DNA from: Lepidodermella squamata
Lineage: Eukaryota > Gastrotricha
Assembly: GCA_047495785.1 (NCBI GenBank)
Contig: JBLDXI010000033.1
Coordinates: 1,860,001 to 1,924,000 of the forward strand
Length of the DNA stretch: 64,000 nt
Direction: 5' to 3'
In this document: piece after piece, positions 1 to 10,470 of the stretch
How the letters are laid out: each line of letters starts with the position of its first letter
How positions within the stretch are numbered: position 1 is the first letter of the stretch
Notes under the pieces: model-generated
Told to the model about the DNA's origin: nothing
What the model saw: the letters and a program-made list of their open reading frames with translations, nothing else
Database searches by the model: none
Translations under genes and position numbers: made by a program

Positions 1-1
1 T

Positions 2-919
2 GTTATTTTGAAAGCCTCTGACATGCAAACTTTGATGATTGCCTATACTGTGCCAGCTGCTGTTGCATTGTTGGTCACTTTAGTTTCATTGACAAGTTCG
101 AAACCACCCATCCCACCATCAGAAAGTGCCGAGCAGGAATCCGAACCGTTTGTTCAAGGTTTCAAAGCCGTTGTTCGTAACAAACAGTTTTTACTTCTGA
201 TGGTTTGTTTCGGGACTGGAATGGCTATTTTCACTGCATTGACAGCATTAATTCTCCAAATTCTGTGCCCTAGTGGATATGACGAGAATTTTGCCGGTAT
301 TGTGACGGGAGTCATGGTCGGGTCAGGTTTAGTTGGTGCTGCAATCACTGGCGTGCTAGCTGATATTACGAAAAAGTTTGCCGAAGTGGCTAAAATCTCT
401 CTCAGTCTAGCAGGAATTTTCTTCTGCCTCTTTACTGTTGTTAACGTTTTCCCGCAAGAATACGTATTGGTTGCAATTGTAGTTGGCCTATTCGGATTTT
501 TCGGTTTCGGCCAATATGCAATTTGTTTGGAAATGGCAGTAGAAACTACGTTTCCCGTCGCCGAAGCTACGGCGACTGGCCTTCTCGTAATATGTGGCCA
601 AGTTCAGTCAGCTATTGTTGTGCTAGTAATGCAGCCTCTTGGTATTCAGACCGAGGACAGGTTCGGTACCTGCTCGGCAAACGCCCTTCAAGGCTCATCC
701 GTTCTCAGCTATATTTATGGAAATATGCTACTTGCTATCATGGCCACCGCGGCAGGTGTTTCACTCATTTGCTTCTACGATTGCCCGTACAAGAGATTAG
801 CTTTTGAAAAGAATAAATCGAAAAAGGCAGAATCCCACGTGAATCCACTCCCTTCTCCAGCTGACGCTGCCTACGATGATGCTTATGCCTACGCCAAAGC
901 CAATCCAATTGTTGAGTAA
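2..919 (+). CDS. SLC49-like major facilitator transporter, 3' part
   Basis: The open frame already runs at the window edge, so the first half of the gene lies upstream. The visible ~305 residues hold about six hydrophobic helices of an MFS C-terminal half, with a charged inter-domain loop before them (PPSESAEQESEP). A short stretch ending in ATGLLVICGQVQS resembles the equivalent helix of the SLC49 family (FLVCR1/2, MFSD7, DIRC2), and this is the basis for the family call. The C-terminal tail is short and hydrophilic. Family members sit in plasma, mitochondrial or lysosomal membranes and move small solutes such as choline or haem; the substrate here cannot be deduced. The next gene begins 161 bp downstream on the same strand. 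MFS membership is solid, the subfamily less so. Confidence 0.72.
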   Translation, partial: VILKASDMQTLMIAYTVPAAVALLVTLVSLTSSKPPIPPSESAEQESEPFVQGFKAVVRNKQFLLLMVCFGTGMAIFTALTALILQILCPSGYDENFAGIVTGVMVGSGLVGAAITGVLADITKKFAEVAKISLSLAGIFFCLFTVVNVFPQEYVLVAIVVGLFGFFGFGQYAICLEMAVETTFPVAEATATGLLVICGQVQSAIVVLVMQPLGIQTEDRFGTCSANALQGSSVLSYIYGNMLLAIMATAAGVSLICFYDCPYKRLAFEKNKSKKAESHVNPLPSPADAAYDDAYAYAKANPIVE

Positions 920-1080
920 TTATCAGCCGGTTCAATGTTAATTTATAACAAATCATTCTTAATTGATTTTTAAACTTGCATTTTAATTGTTTTCTCTAAC
1001 TATTTTACCGCGCTTGCTCATGATTACTTTTGAAAATGAAACAGACTATTTTTAATTAATAATTTGTCTTTATAGAAGTT

Positions 1081-2803
1081 ATGATAACTTGGCTGAGTGT
1101 TATATTTACTGCCTTTGCATGTGTCTATGCGAAGCAAAGCGTTGAGGAATTTCTGTCGAGTGGCGACCACACAAATAATTGGGCGGTAATTGTCGATACC
1201 AGTCGATTTTGGTTTAATTACCGCCACGAGGCGAATGCCCTCTCAATTTACCGCTCAGTAAAACGACTCGGCATTCCCGATAGTCACATTATCCTCATGT
1301 TGGCGGATGACATGGCGTGTGATCCTCGTAACTCTCGACCGGCTGCAATTTTCAACAACGCCCGGCAACAAATCGACGTTTATGGCTTGGATGTCGAGGT
1401 AGATTACCGCGGATATGAAGTTACTGCTGAAAATTTCGTTCGAGTCCTCACCGGCCGGCTTGCTCACGAAACTCCGCGTTCTAAACGCCTGTTATCTGAT
1501 GATTCTAGCAACGTTTTACTTTACATGACTGGCCATGGTGGTAATGGATTCATCAAATTTCAAGATTCTGAGGAAATCAGCTCGGACGAGTAAGTTTCAG
1601 TCGGTATTACTTGATGTTTTTAGTTTTTAATATCATTACATTAATTTGGGCGCCAGGAGATATTCCCAGAACGAATTATTTAAAGCAGGTTAAATTTAGG
1701 TTGCGACTTTCCGGACTGGACCACAAATGATAAAATTGTGGATAAGTGGGTATCAAGTCAAGTTATAACAATTACATTGAGTGGGCGAAGATAAGGCGGA
1801 TGTTCCAGGCGCAGGCATAATATCAGTTTTCTCGTAGACTACTTTTTTCATGATATTAAAATGGGTACAAAGGGCTGAACTCGTCAACTCAAAATGTTAC
1901 AGAAGTTTCAGGGCCTTTGAAGGATAAATTAAAAGATCATTTTTTTGTTCCTGGTGAAGACAGAAAAACTGCTCATATTACGGTATGAGCAAAGCTACGC
2001 GAGAAGACGAGCTTTTGGGCAATTGAAATAGTCTTTTTGATTGAGTGCCGAATTTCCTCTCTTGGTAAGAGGGTCCATGAATCTCCCTCAAGTTCCCGTC
2101 TCTCTGAGTTTAATTTTTCGAGGAATTATTTAACACTTCGGTTTATACGATCATAACGGTTAAATGAGGAGTACATTGGAATCGATTTTTTTTCAGATTG
2201 GTCGATGTTTTCGAGCAAATGCGTCGCAAAAAGCGTTATAAGGAACTGCTATTCATGGTTGATACATGCCAGGCTGAATCTCTCTTCCTACCTGCCTATT
2301 CAATGGGCTTAGCCGCTGTAGGCAGCAGCCGAGTCGGGGAAGATTCTCTTTCCCACCACACGGACCCTTCAATCGGAGTTTACGTAATCGATCGATTCAC
2401 GTATTACCTCCTCGAATTTCTCGAACGTGTCCGACCTGCCCCAGCTTCGTCAACCGCAGTTTCATCCTCGTCGTCGGGCCAGCGCAAAATAATTGGACCA
2501 GTGCTGTGGGACATGTTTAACGCATGCCCGGCGCACCTGTGTGTGTCTCACGTGACTGTGCGAACAGATCTCTACACGCGTAACCCGCGTGAAGTACCGG
2601 TGCTAGACTTTTTCGGCGCATCGCATCGCGTTGTTTTGACGGAAAAACCGGCGAAAAACGTGCTCACAAAGCAGCAACAGGAGCAAGTAGTTGCGAAGAA
2701 TGAAAGCGGCAAAACTGCGCAACAAACTGCATACGCTCGACAATCGTCATTTTTAACGGCTGAGGCCTTCATTCCCGGCGCCACGGCTTCATACTCGTTT
2801 TAG
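1081..2803 (+). CDS. PIGK: GPI-anchor transamidase catalytic subunit (PIGK/GPI8)
   Basis: Two exons, 1081-1589 and 2197-2803, give 371 residues; the 607-bp intron has GTAAGT and TTTCAG ends and the phase is kept (D-E-L across the junction). The protein has an N-terminal signal peptide and a caspase-like C13 peptidase domain. It cleaves the C-terminal GPI signal of precursor proteins and transfers the GPI anchor in the ER lumen. The catalytic dyad is visible as His152 in TGHGGNG and Cys194 in VDTCQ. Cys80 in LADDMAC matches the vertebrate cysteine that forms a disulfide with PIGT. Family-typical strings SRFWFNYRH and [10 protein letters not shown] are nearly unchanged. The protein ends in a polar, alanine-rich tail without the C-terminal membrane helix of the human protein. 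A T-rich AG lies 5 nt before the ATG. Confidence 0.95.
1590..2196 (+). other. PIGK intron, 607 bp
   Basis: Non-coding sequence between the two PIGK exons, bounded by GTAAGT and a T-run followed by CAG. No recognisable gene, repeat family or conserved RNA was seen in it. Confidence 0.85.
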
Positions 2804-3044
2804 TCAAAAATGTTGCAATACATGAAAAAAACACATCCATCTCCCTGCTGAGTTTTTCCTTTGTCACTCAATTTTTGCTTTAATATCATATTATATGACT
2901 GTGTTAATACAACGAGACGAGTTTTCGCTGCGGCAAAACAAACAAAAACAAAAATATCCGTTTTCTACAAGGCACGCGTCTTATTTTTTTGAACCGATTT
3001 AACATAGTGGCACAGACTTGGCCAGATTTAATCAGTAATATAAA

Positions 3045-4582
3045 ATGGCCAACTCGAGCAATATCACGCTCAGCTTTGTGCCCGGTACGGTCGACCTACT
3101 TATCAGCAGCTCGCAGGCCGTAAATTTGACCGCAAGGTAAATTCCACCTTGAAACGATATTTGCTCATCAATTTTTTTTTTAATTTCTGTTACAGCCAGC
3201 CGTTGTTTGAAGATGCATACATCAATTTTACATATGAAGGAAGCGGCGGGGGTTCAGATGGTGGCCGCAGTCTAGTCAACCCTGTACCTGCGTTACTTTG
3301 GCAGGCCAATTTGACCTTCATTACTTTCACGTTGTCTGCAATCAGTGGCGGTCACATGTTTTTGGGCGTCAATTCCACATCGGCCCAATTTGCCGAGTAA
3401 TTTGAATATTTTTCTCCAAATTTCCAACATTCAATTTTTATTTGTTTAGTTTGTCGAAGACTTATTTGACCATTAACACATTCCATGTTTCGTGGTTGCA
3501 AACCTTGAGCGATGTAATCGGCTGGATATATTTTGTAGCCTGGACAGTATCGTTCTGGCCCCAAGTTTTACTCAATTTTTACCGCCGCAGTGTCGTCGGC
3601 CTTAATTTCGACTTTCTAACCTATAATATTATTGGATTTTCGTGCTACACGGCTTACAATTGCGTCCTCTATTTTTCGCCAGTCGTACAAGTTTGTTGCG
3701 AGAATGAAATGAAAGATGCGAATTTTATTGAAATTTTCCGGAATAGAAAGAATATTTGGATGCGAACCCTCGGGGAGGTCTTCCAGTCACCCTTCAAGAC
3801 GTCTGCTTTGCTATTCACGCAGTTGCTGTAATTCTGCTGACTATTGTTCAGACGCTGATATTCGAGGTAAGCCAGTCAAAAATAAAATCCTCAAAAAATG
3901 TAAAATGTCCTTTTTCTATTTTAGCGAGGAAATCAACGCGTTTCATGGACTTGTCGGGGTATTTCGGCCGCAGCTATTGTTTTTATTATCATCTCGCTAT
4001 CAATCGGAGCCGGTGGTGTTATCACGTGGCTAATGGTCATTCAATTTTTGAGCTACGTCAAACTGGGAAGCACCTTGATTAAATACATCCCACAAGCCTA
4101 TATGAATTTCCGCCGAAAATCAACTGTTGGCTGGTCGATTTGGAATGTTTTGCTCGATTTTACCGGCGGCATCTCCAGCATTTTACAAATGTTTATTCTG
4201 GCCTACAATTACGGTAAATAAGCTCGTCTCCTTCAAAAACACGCGTTAATATTCTTCGTTGTTTTTTTCAGATGATTGGGTATCTATCATGGGCAACCCG
4301 ACTAAATTTGCTCTCGGCGCTTTTTCAGTGCTTTTCGACATTCTTTTCATTGTACAACACTATTGCCTTTACCGGCATGCCGTGGATGATGGATGCGCGG
4401 TTGATTCTCAGAGTTTCAGCGACGATCAACGTGAAGGGGCTGTCATCGTTAAAATGTTCAAATGCTGCTGCCCTGGCGAGTCTGTCTACCCGCCCCTGGT
4501 TCCTCACGCCGCGTCGCAGGCCTCAATTGGAACAAACTACACCCAAATCGTAGCCGACGACACACAGCAGATTAATGGATAA
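3045..4582 (+). CDS. CTNS: Cystinosin, lysosomal cystine/H+ symporter
   Basis: Six exons: 3045-3136, 3196-3396, 3450-3690, 3747-3866, 3925-4213 and 4272-4582 (417 residues); introns are 53-59 bp. The 56-bp third intron removes a frame change and gives VQKEYLDANPRG, which aligns with the human loop. Seven helices with two PQ-loop motifs are visible: FWPQVLLN and YIPQAYMN. IGWIYFVAW, RVSW, GWSIWNVLLDFTGG and NPTKFALG..SVLFD are strongly cystinosin-like. The protein exports cystine from lysosomes in symport with protons. The human tail signal GYDQLN is absent, but SVYPPL supplies a YxxL-type tyrosine sorting signal. The luminal N-terminus is short and no signal peptide is seen; an in-frame TAA precedes this ATG, so an upstream exon could still exist. 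Confidence 0.93.
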
Positions 4583-5236
4583 CACTTTTCTACGCGATTT
4601 CTCATCATTTCGCTTTCCCTTGATCAATTTTAATCAGTATACAAATCGCGATTGTTTAATTTTGTGTTACAACAGCATTTAAGGTATAATCATGGAATAA
4701 AACCGAGAACTGATATCTGCGATTGAGCCTTTTATTTCGACGTATCTTTTTCATATTATTATTATTATTATTATCATAATATCACCACTTTACTTTCATA
4801 GCAAAACTTTCAACCATAAAGTAGAAGTATGCACACACATGCCTAGAAGTGCAGCGGATAGCCGAGATGTTATTTGTAGATCGGATAGGTAAACGAATAT
4901 TCAGGTCAGAACCACCACTTGATTTGTTTCAGTGTCGAAGTCACATATACACTGCGGAATATATAGCCAACAGTAGTTGATAATTTTTCATTTATTTTTT
5001 TGTTTTTGAAGATAAGCAATTATTTTTTTATAATCCGAGTGAGCGTTGACAACGATACTCATCAACTCGCGGTGGTGAACAGCAGTAGCAGCACCATTAT
5101 TTACAAATAACATCTGGGCGTAAAACATCTAGTACAATAGTGTATACATATTCATTTATAGAAGATTTTGAAATTGATTTCGGTCAGCTGACTCATGGAA
5201 AGGATCTTGGCCATATGATGTTGTTTAAAAACTATA
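4583..5236. other. Convergent 3' intergenic region
   Basis: Lies between the stop codons of cystinosin (plus) and MED26 (minus). An AATAAA at 4696-4701 is a good polyadenylation signal for cystinosin. An (ATT)n microsatellite lies at about 4755-4774. Nothing else is recognised. Confidence 0.7.
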
Positions 5237-6967
5237 CTACACTTCACTTTGAGTTGGCGCGGACGTCGTCGCTGCTTCTTCTTCCGCAGTGCCTAACACC
5301 AGCTCCGGCTCGTCTGGTATGTCGACGAAAGGAAGGATAAACACGGGACGTTGATCAGGATCGGCCGATAACATCGTCACGCAGTCTTCCCACCGTGTCC
5401 AGGCGTCCTCGGCAGTTGAAAGAACGGCGTCAGACACGTCTGGCTCTGATATTACGCATCGAGAAACAATGCCAGTCACTCCTGGAAATCGACTGTTTGG
5501 CAGTCGAATAGTGTCGACGTCGATTTCAGTTTTGCAAACTTCCATTTTGTCGTCTTCGACCTCATCAATTTCGTCATCTGCTATGGTAGCCTGACGAAAC
5601 GAGGCTGAAAGAAATCTGTACAAGTCGCCGGTTGACAGGCGCGCGTAGTCTAAAGAAATAACAAGGTTATTGAAATACAATAACTTCAATCACGTAACTA
5701 ACCGCCTGGAAATACAAATTTTGAGTCTGTTGGAGGTCCCGAAGTATCCGGTTCAGGTGTAAGAGATTGATGAGCTGAAGCCGGTGTTAATGGCATATCT
5801 GAAGGAGTCACAGAAGAATCAAGGAAACGTTTCACCATTTCACTCTTCTCAGCCGATAGCAATTTTGCACCGCTAGGAGCCGAGCGAGAATCTTCTGCGA
5901 TATCAATGCCTTCCTTGGCAGCAGCTTGCACTGATGCCATCATGACCATCGTTCGTGGTGAAGGCGAGTTATCATAATCGATTGTCGAATTGGAAGCGCG
6001 TTTTTTGCCTCGTTTGCCTCGCTCGTGGCCGAACATTACAGGAGCGGGTATGGGTTCAGCTGTAGGCGGCAGCGGCTGTTTTTCGAGCTGCCTCTCCATT
6101 TTTTCTTTGATCTCAGAGCTGAGACTGAGCTGCGTTTTTTGTTGCAACTCCATGGCAATTTCAGCAGTCGTTTTGATGCGCCTCTTTTGTGGCTCGGGCT
6201 GTGAAGGCACAGGGGAAGGAGCAATCTGAGGCACAGGTCCGTTCCTAATAACAATCGGCAACGCGGGTGACAATGAGGATTCATTTGTATCGAGAGGCTT
6301 CGCCCCGAGTTTAATTCTTAGAGAAAGGCCAGGTTTTGCTTGTATTGTGGTGGTAGTAGTTGTTGTTGTTGATGGAGGAGGTACCACTGTTACTGGCGCA
6401 GCAATTTTGGCGACTAAATTTTGCCCGTTGCCGACAGAAGAAGAAACAGGGCTGTTACTATCACAGTTACTATTTGCAACGCTTTCGTTGTCATCGGGTT
6501 TCCGCTTGTGATTACTGATGTGTGAGGATGGAACTCCCGGATTAGATTGAGTTCCCGATACTACCGAGGTGGCAGTCACGGCTTGCTCAACAACAGCTTG
6601 CCATTTCTTGATTAGAGATTTTGACAGTTTTGCGATTGCGTTATCATTCGTACGCTTTCGCATACTATTAACATATCGGCCGATACGAGTCTCCTATAAT
6701 TGGCCAATGTTTAAGTATACAGGAATGAATAATCATTCATATCCTCTAGTACCTCAAGATCATCCTTTGAAAGTTCGAAGTTTTCGAGTATTTTTAAAAC
6801 GTCCCGCACGACTCCCATGTCGATAATCTAGATGCAAGGTGAAGAATAGAACCTGAATGAAGTCAATCAACTTGAATGAAACTCACATTTCCGTCTGAGT
6901 CGATTCCCTTCAGCAATTTCTCTTTGAGGGAGTTAGCAGTATAAACTGACATCGGCGCAATGGTCAT
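5237..6967 (-). CDS. MED26: Mediator complex subunit 26
   Basis: Four exons on the minus strand: 6967-6887, 6827-6753, 6693-5703 and 5649-5237; introns 59, 59 and 53 bp; 519 residues. The N-terminal ~85 residues form a TFIIS N-domain (LW domain), with ETRIGRYVNSMRKRTND and LSKSLIKKW. The centre is low-complexity Ser/Pro/Thr/Gln sequence with a basic patch (HERGKRGKKRAS). The C-terminus holds the MED26-specific signature: RFPGVTG, then a W..C pair (TRWEDC), then FILPFVD. MED26 is a metazoan Mediator subunit that joins the complex to Pol II and to TFIID or the super elongation complex. A second in-frame ATG five codons downstream (6952) is an alternative start. Confidence 0.9.
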
Positions 6968-8113
6968 TGGACCATAACATGAGATGCAACGACTATCATG
7001 CAATTTTAAAATAATTCTCTAACTAGGTGCTGGCTGCGTGGCCACTGCTTGGGTGTAACAATTGCTCGTTTATCTGTCGTTTAATTAAATTGGCTTCTAT
7101 TCAATTTCAAAATTGTAAATCAGAACCTGCTGGTTGACTTCCACAAGTTACACACAGGACTAGGGCTCAACAGCAGACTGAATAAACCCCTGCCGAAATA
7201 AGTCATTTTGCGCACCCAGCTATTTTCAAATTTTCATAAACATATGTCAAGGACTTTTAGCATATATATTGGCAAAATAATAATCCATTTTATTTGTTAA
7301 GTAAAACTCCAATTTTTATAAAAATTTTGCCGCAGCTCATTTTTCCCCGCCTACGCAGCCACGTTTCACGTTCGTCTGGAGACCCTTCCGTTGAGCCTTG
7401 AGCCCTTAGCCCATAGCACCCTTGGTCCAGGGCTCTGCTTACCTTATGCGCTCAGGTACCTGTTGATCTAGTGAATCTTGTGTGATAGTCCGGGTTGCAT
7501 TGATTAACACTAGTTTATGGATACCTTATTTTTGTTAGTTTTTGAACTTCCTTATTCCTTGCGTTATTCCTCACCTCCTTTTGCTTGATGTAAATTGTAT
7601 GTCGCAGCTTTCTACAAACCACGAATTTAGGTTGTTCATGGTTGCGATTTGCTGACTGCTGATTTCTTGGGTTAATATCCAAAGCTAGATAACATGTATT
7701 TCGTTTGCTGTCAATTTTGAATGCATTCGAGTTATCTTGACCAGCGGTCGAACTGGAGTAACCTACGAAGTAAGGGCGAATCGAGTCGTCCAAACTTAGT
7801 TGGAATGTGATTCTCTTTTTTTAAAATACTCATTTTATTTGGTTTCAGGCCGCGATTTTTTACATCCATAGACATATACAATCGCAAGATTATGTTTTCA
7901 GTCGAATTGCGTGGTTCCTTTAAGTGGCCTTTCATAAAAATGTGCGGGTGCTATGTGATTCTTCCTGTTGCATTTTGCAGTCTTGGTTGCGTCGTTTTAT
8001 TTTACTAAAATTATTTTCCTCTGTCATTTCTTTCCCTTACTGACTATTAGTTTATACATCAGGAGCGTTAGACCTCGTTATCATGAATCCTCACATTGCA
8101 AGTTTTGATTAAT
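6968..8113. other. Intergenic region with possible degenerate retroelement traces
   Basis: Upstream of MED26 (minus) and upstream of the plus-strand cluster, so it may hold promoters for both, but none can be pointed to. Minus-strand frames around 7515-7935 include a C..L..N.....Q.....NR spacing that faintly recalls a retroelement gag zinc knuckle. It is too degraded to call. No intact gene is seen. Confidence 0.45.
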
Positions 8114-8115
8114 TA

Positions 8116-8964
8116 CTGTAGGCGCGAAAATTTTCGCGGGGCTAATATTTTCGCGGACGGCTCATTTTGGGGGTTGGTAAAATTTTCGCGCGTTTAATTT
8201 TCGCGGATGATAGGTTCCTGAGCGCTTTTCTGGGTTTCACGGCAGAAATTTTGCCTTGGGTTTTTTCGCGTTTTAGGAAGTTTTCTGAGAGCCCATCTGT
8301 AACTGCCGGATGGGTGACGACTTTGCGACTTAGCATCATCGTCGGCGTCATCATCTTGATCGTATTAAACTTGTTGAAGCTATTGCTTGCAAATCGTGTC
8401 CTCCTGCACATACCGTCAACTGGGGTGACTTGGTGGGGCGACTTTAGCATAGCAAATCTCGAATTTAGCCAGGCTGATACCCCTTGAGTGGGGTACCGTT
8501 GGATAGCTGGCATGAAAGGCAGCCCAAATATGATAGATTTTAATCATTTCGATCCCACCTGCTTAACTGCGGAGTCATCGAAATTTTGTCATAAACCGAA
8601 TTTTCCCATGAGCTTTACCTGTTACATGTCTTGAATCATGAGGCAAGGCAATCGATTGACGTCTAGTATAGACATCTATGCATGCCTTTACTAGGGCTAT
8701 CTAACAGTACCCCACTACCTTCGAGATTTGCTATGCTAAAGTCGCCCCACCAGCTTAAGTCTCCCCAGTTGACGGTAATTCTTCGATCTTGGCGATTTTT
8801 TGTGTTGCGCGTTGCGGTTATGTGTGTGTTAAAACTGCCTTTATTTTTCGCGAGTTCTAAATTTTCGCGTGGTTAAAATTATCGCGGGTAAAATTTCGCG
8901 GAAAAAATTTTGCCCTCGCGAAAAACGCGAAAATTTTACACAGCGAAAATTTTCGCTTCTACAG
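8116..8964. mobile_element. Non-autonomous DNA transposon A with AATTTTCGCG-rich ends
   Basis: The left end CTGTAG-GC-GCGAAAATTTTCGC is matched by the reverse complement of the right end, CTGTAG-AA-GCGAAAATTTTCGC. The element is flanked by TA on both sides (8114-8115 and 8965-8966), as expected for a TA target duplication. Both sub-terminal regions carry many short copies of the TTTTCGCG motif and its complement, so the ends can form extended stem structures. It holds no transposase. It is interrupted by a second element (8413-8775). Its right end is only about 40 bp before the ATG13 start codon. Confidence 0.8.
8413..8775. mobile_element. Non-autonomous transposon B, copy 1, nested in element A
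   Basis: Begins CCGTCAACTGGGGTGAC and ends with its complement, flanked by TA (8411-8412 and 8776-8777). The inner parts of the arms also pair: GCATAGCAAATCTCGA on the left with TCGAGATTTGCTATGC on the right. The middle (Asp/His-poor, AT-rich) matches copy 2 at 20135-20560 in order and content. It is somewhat eroded relative to that copy. It carries no coding capacity of its own; a 106-residue open frame here is a by-product. Confidence 0.88.
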
Positions 8965-9003
8965 TAATCTTGATCTACTTATTTTGTATAGGCAAAACTG
9001 TTT

Positions 9004-10470
9004 ATGGCAGGTTTCTCAAATTTTGAGCAAGATTCGCGGTTGAAGGAATTGGACAAGTATGCTAAGTTCTTCGTTAGCAAATGTGTCTGCGCTATTTCGA
9101 CTTCGAGAATAACAAACAAGGCGATAAGTACGCCGTCTCGTCAACCGTCCGAGAAAAATGAATGGTTCTCTATCACTCTGCCTCAAGAGCCTGCACCTGC
9201 TAAACAGCAGTCTGCCTCCTCCATTTCCTTTCGAAATGTCTCACCCTCGCCTGATGGCACATCCTGCTGTTGTCACTGTTCTGTAGATGTGTTTGTTGAA
9301 ACGACTTCTGGAGAAAAACTGATCGTGGAGACTTGGTGCATCGTCTTGGAACGGATCGACGGATTCGGTTATCGTTCAGCTTCATCCGCTCCCAGACAGG
9401 AGCCATTCAAAATTTACGCTCGTCTGGGCTTGTTATTAAAATCAGTTGTTGCGACGGCTAGATTATTACCGGCCAACCGCTTAGCACGAACACAATCGGC
9501 TACTTCCTATACCATAAGCTGCCGTGTAGAATCTGGGGCGGGATCTGGTCCATTAGAACATACTAGTCTGCGTCTTCGCCACAGCATTGGCAGTGTAGAC
9601 GTGGAACCGATAGGTCGGGTATCAGTCAGAGTTGCTTATTGCTCTGAGGCTGTGTTAACAGATTGTGCGATGGGCGCCTCTTCCCTCGGAATATCTATTC
9701 AGAACGAGCAACAGCAAAGGAAAGCTTCTGTCAGCTCGGTGACAAGAACAGAGAGCTACACAATTTTACCTTCATCAGCTTCGAAAAACATGCCGCGTGA
9801 CAGCTCTATAATATCGTTAGCAAATATGTCTGAAAGGGCACCATCGACTATACCCGTTTCTGAGGTGATCACGCCAACGTGCAACACACCCACTCAGATG
9901 TCGATGGTTAAACCTCCCGTGCCGCATACTGTAATCCCGGCGTTTTCTGCTGTATCCCCTGGTTTACCTCTTCCATCCCTCGATTCTTCGTTCACGTCGT
10001 CGGTTGATTCACTAGAACTAAATGGCAGCCCAACGAAAAAACAGCAACAATCGTCGTATGATTTGTCATTAGCGGATGAAATTTTAGCTGACTTTGCATT
10101 GGTTCAATCTACATCGTTCCCGTTCGCTAACCTCGAGGAACCTCTAGCGACGTTTGTTTCGTTGTTGGGTGCCACTGAAGAAAAAGTTCAAGTCAAGACC
10201 ACCTACGAACAACGGCAGTCATTTTTACAGTTTTCAACGCAGCAACAGCCAGCTGATTTAGGGGCGATTATTCCGCCCCCGGCGTTGCCAAACCTAGAAG
10301 ATCAAGTTCAACTGAACTCTCATCTGACCGAAATGCAAAACGTCCAAAGTGCTTTCGACGCACTTGTGGCCAGTTTATGTGATGATGGAAGTGGCAGTAT
10401 TGGCAATAGTAACAACAAGTTAGCTTCAGCTACCAACAAAATCGCCTTCCAGCTGGGCGTTGATTCCTGA
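9004..10470 (+). CDS. ATG13: Autophagy-related protein 13
   Basis: A single 488-residue open frame without introns. The N-terminal ~200 residues match the ATG13 HORMA domain: LDKYAKFFVSK, then EKNEWF, LIVETWC and ARLGLLLKSVVATARLLPANRLAR. ATG13 is the regulatory subunit that links ULK1/ATG1 kinase to FIP200 and ATG101 when autophagy is induced. The middle is Ser/Thr/Pro-rich and probably disordered, as in other animals. The distal region has LADFALVQ, a candidate LC3-interacting F-x-x-V core preceded by an acid residue. The extreme C-terminal part keeps SAFDALVASL, which resembles the conserved FDAFVETL of human ATG13. A T-rich AG lies 12 nt before the ATG, and a transposon end 39 bp before it. 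It is the first gene of a six-gene same-strand run. Confidence 0.9.
   Translation: MAGFSNFEQDSRLKELDKYAKFFVSKCVCAISTSRITNKAISTPSRQPSEKNEWFSITLPQEPAPAKQQSASSISFRNVSPSPDGTSCCCHCSVDVFVETTSGEKLIVETWCIVLERIDGFGYRSASSAPRQEPFKIYARLGLLLKSVVATARLLPANRLARTQSATSYTISCRVESGAGSGPLEHTSLRLRHSIGSVDVEPIGRVSVRVAYCSEAVLTDCAMGASSLGISIQNEQQQRKASVSSVTRTESYTILPSSASKNMPRDSSIISLANMSERAPSTIPVSEVITPTCNTPTQMSMVKPPVPHTVIPAFSAVSPGLPLPSLDSSFTSSVDSLELNGSPTKKQQQSSYDLSLADEILADFALVQSTSFPFANLEEPLATFVSLLGATEEKVQVKTTYEQRQSFLQFSTQQQPADLGAIIPPPALPNLEDQVQLNSHLTEMQNVQSAFDALVASLCDDGSGSIGNSNNKLASATNKIAFQLGVDS

Noticed and set aside
3690-3750. Frameshift or assembly error in cystinosin
   Set aside because: A 56-bp intron with GT and AG ends restores both the frame and the alignment with the human loop, so no error is needed.
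7515-7935. Minus-strand frames with a faint zinc-knuckle-like Cys spacing
   Set aside because: The histidine and second cysteine pair are not in place, and nothing else of a retroelement is found beside them. Noted only as a possible relic.
8167-8513. Open frames of 106 and 123 codons inside transposons A and B
   Set aside because: Both cross element boundaries and terminal repeats, have no transposase motifs, and so are not genes.
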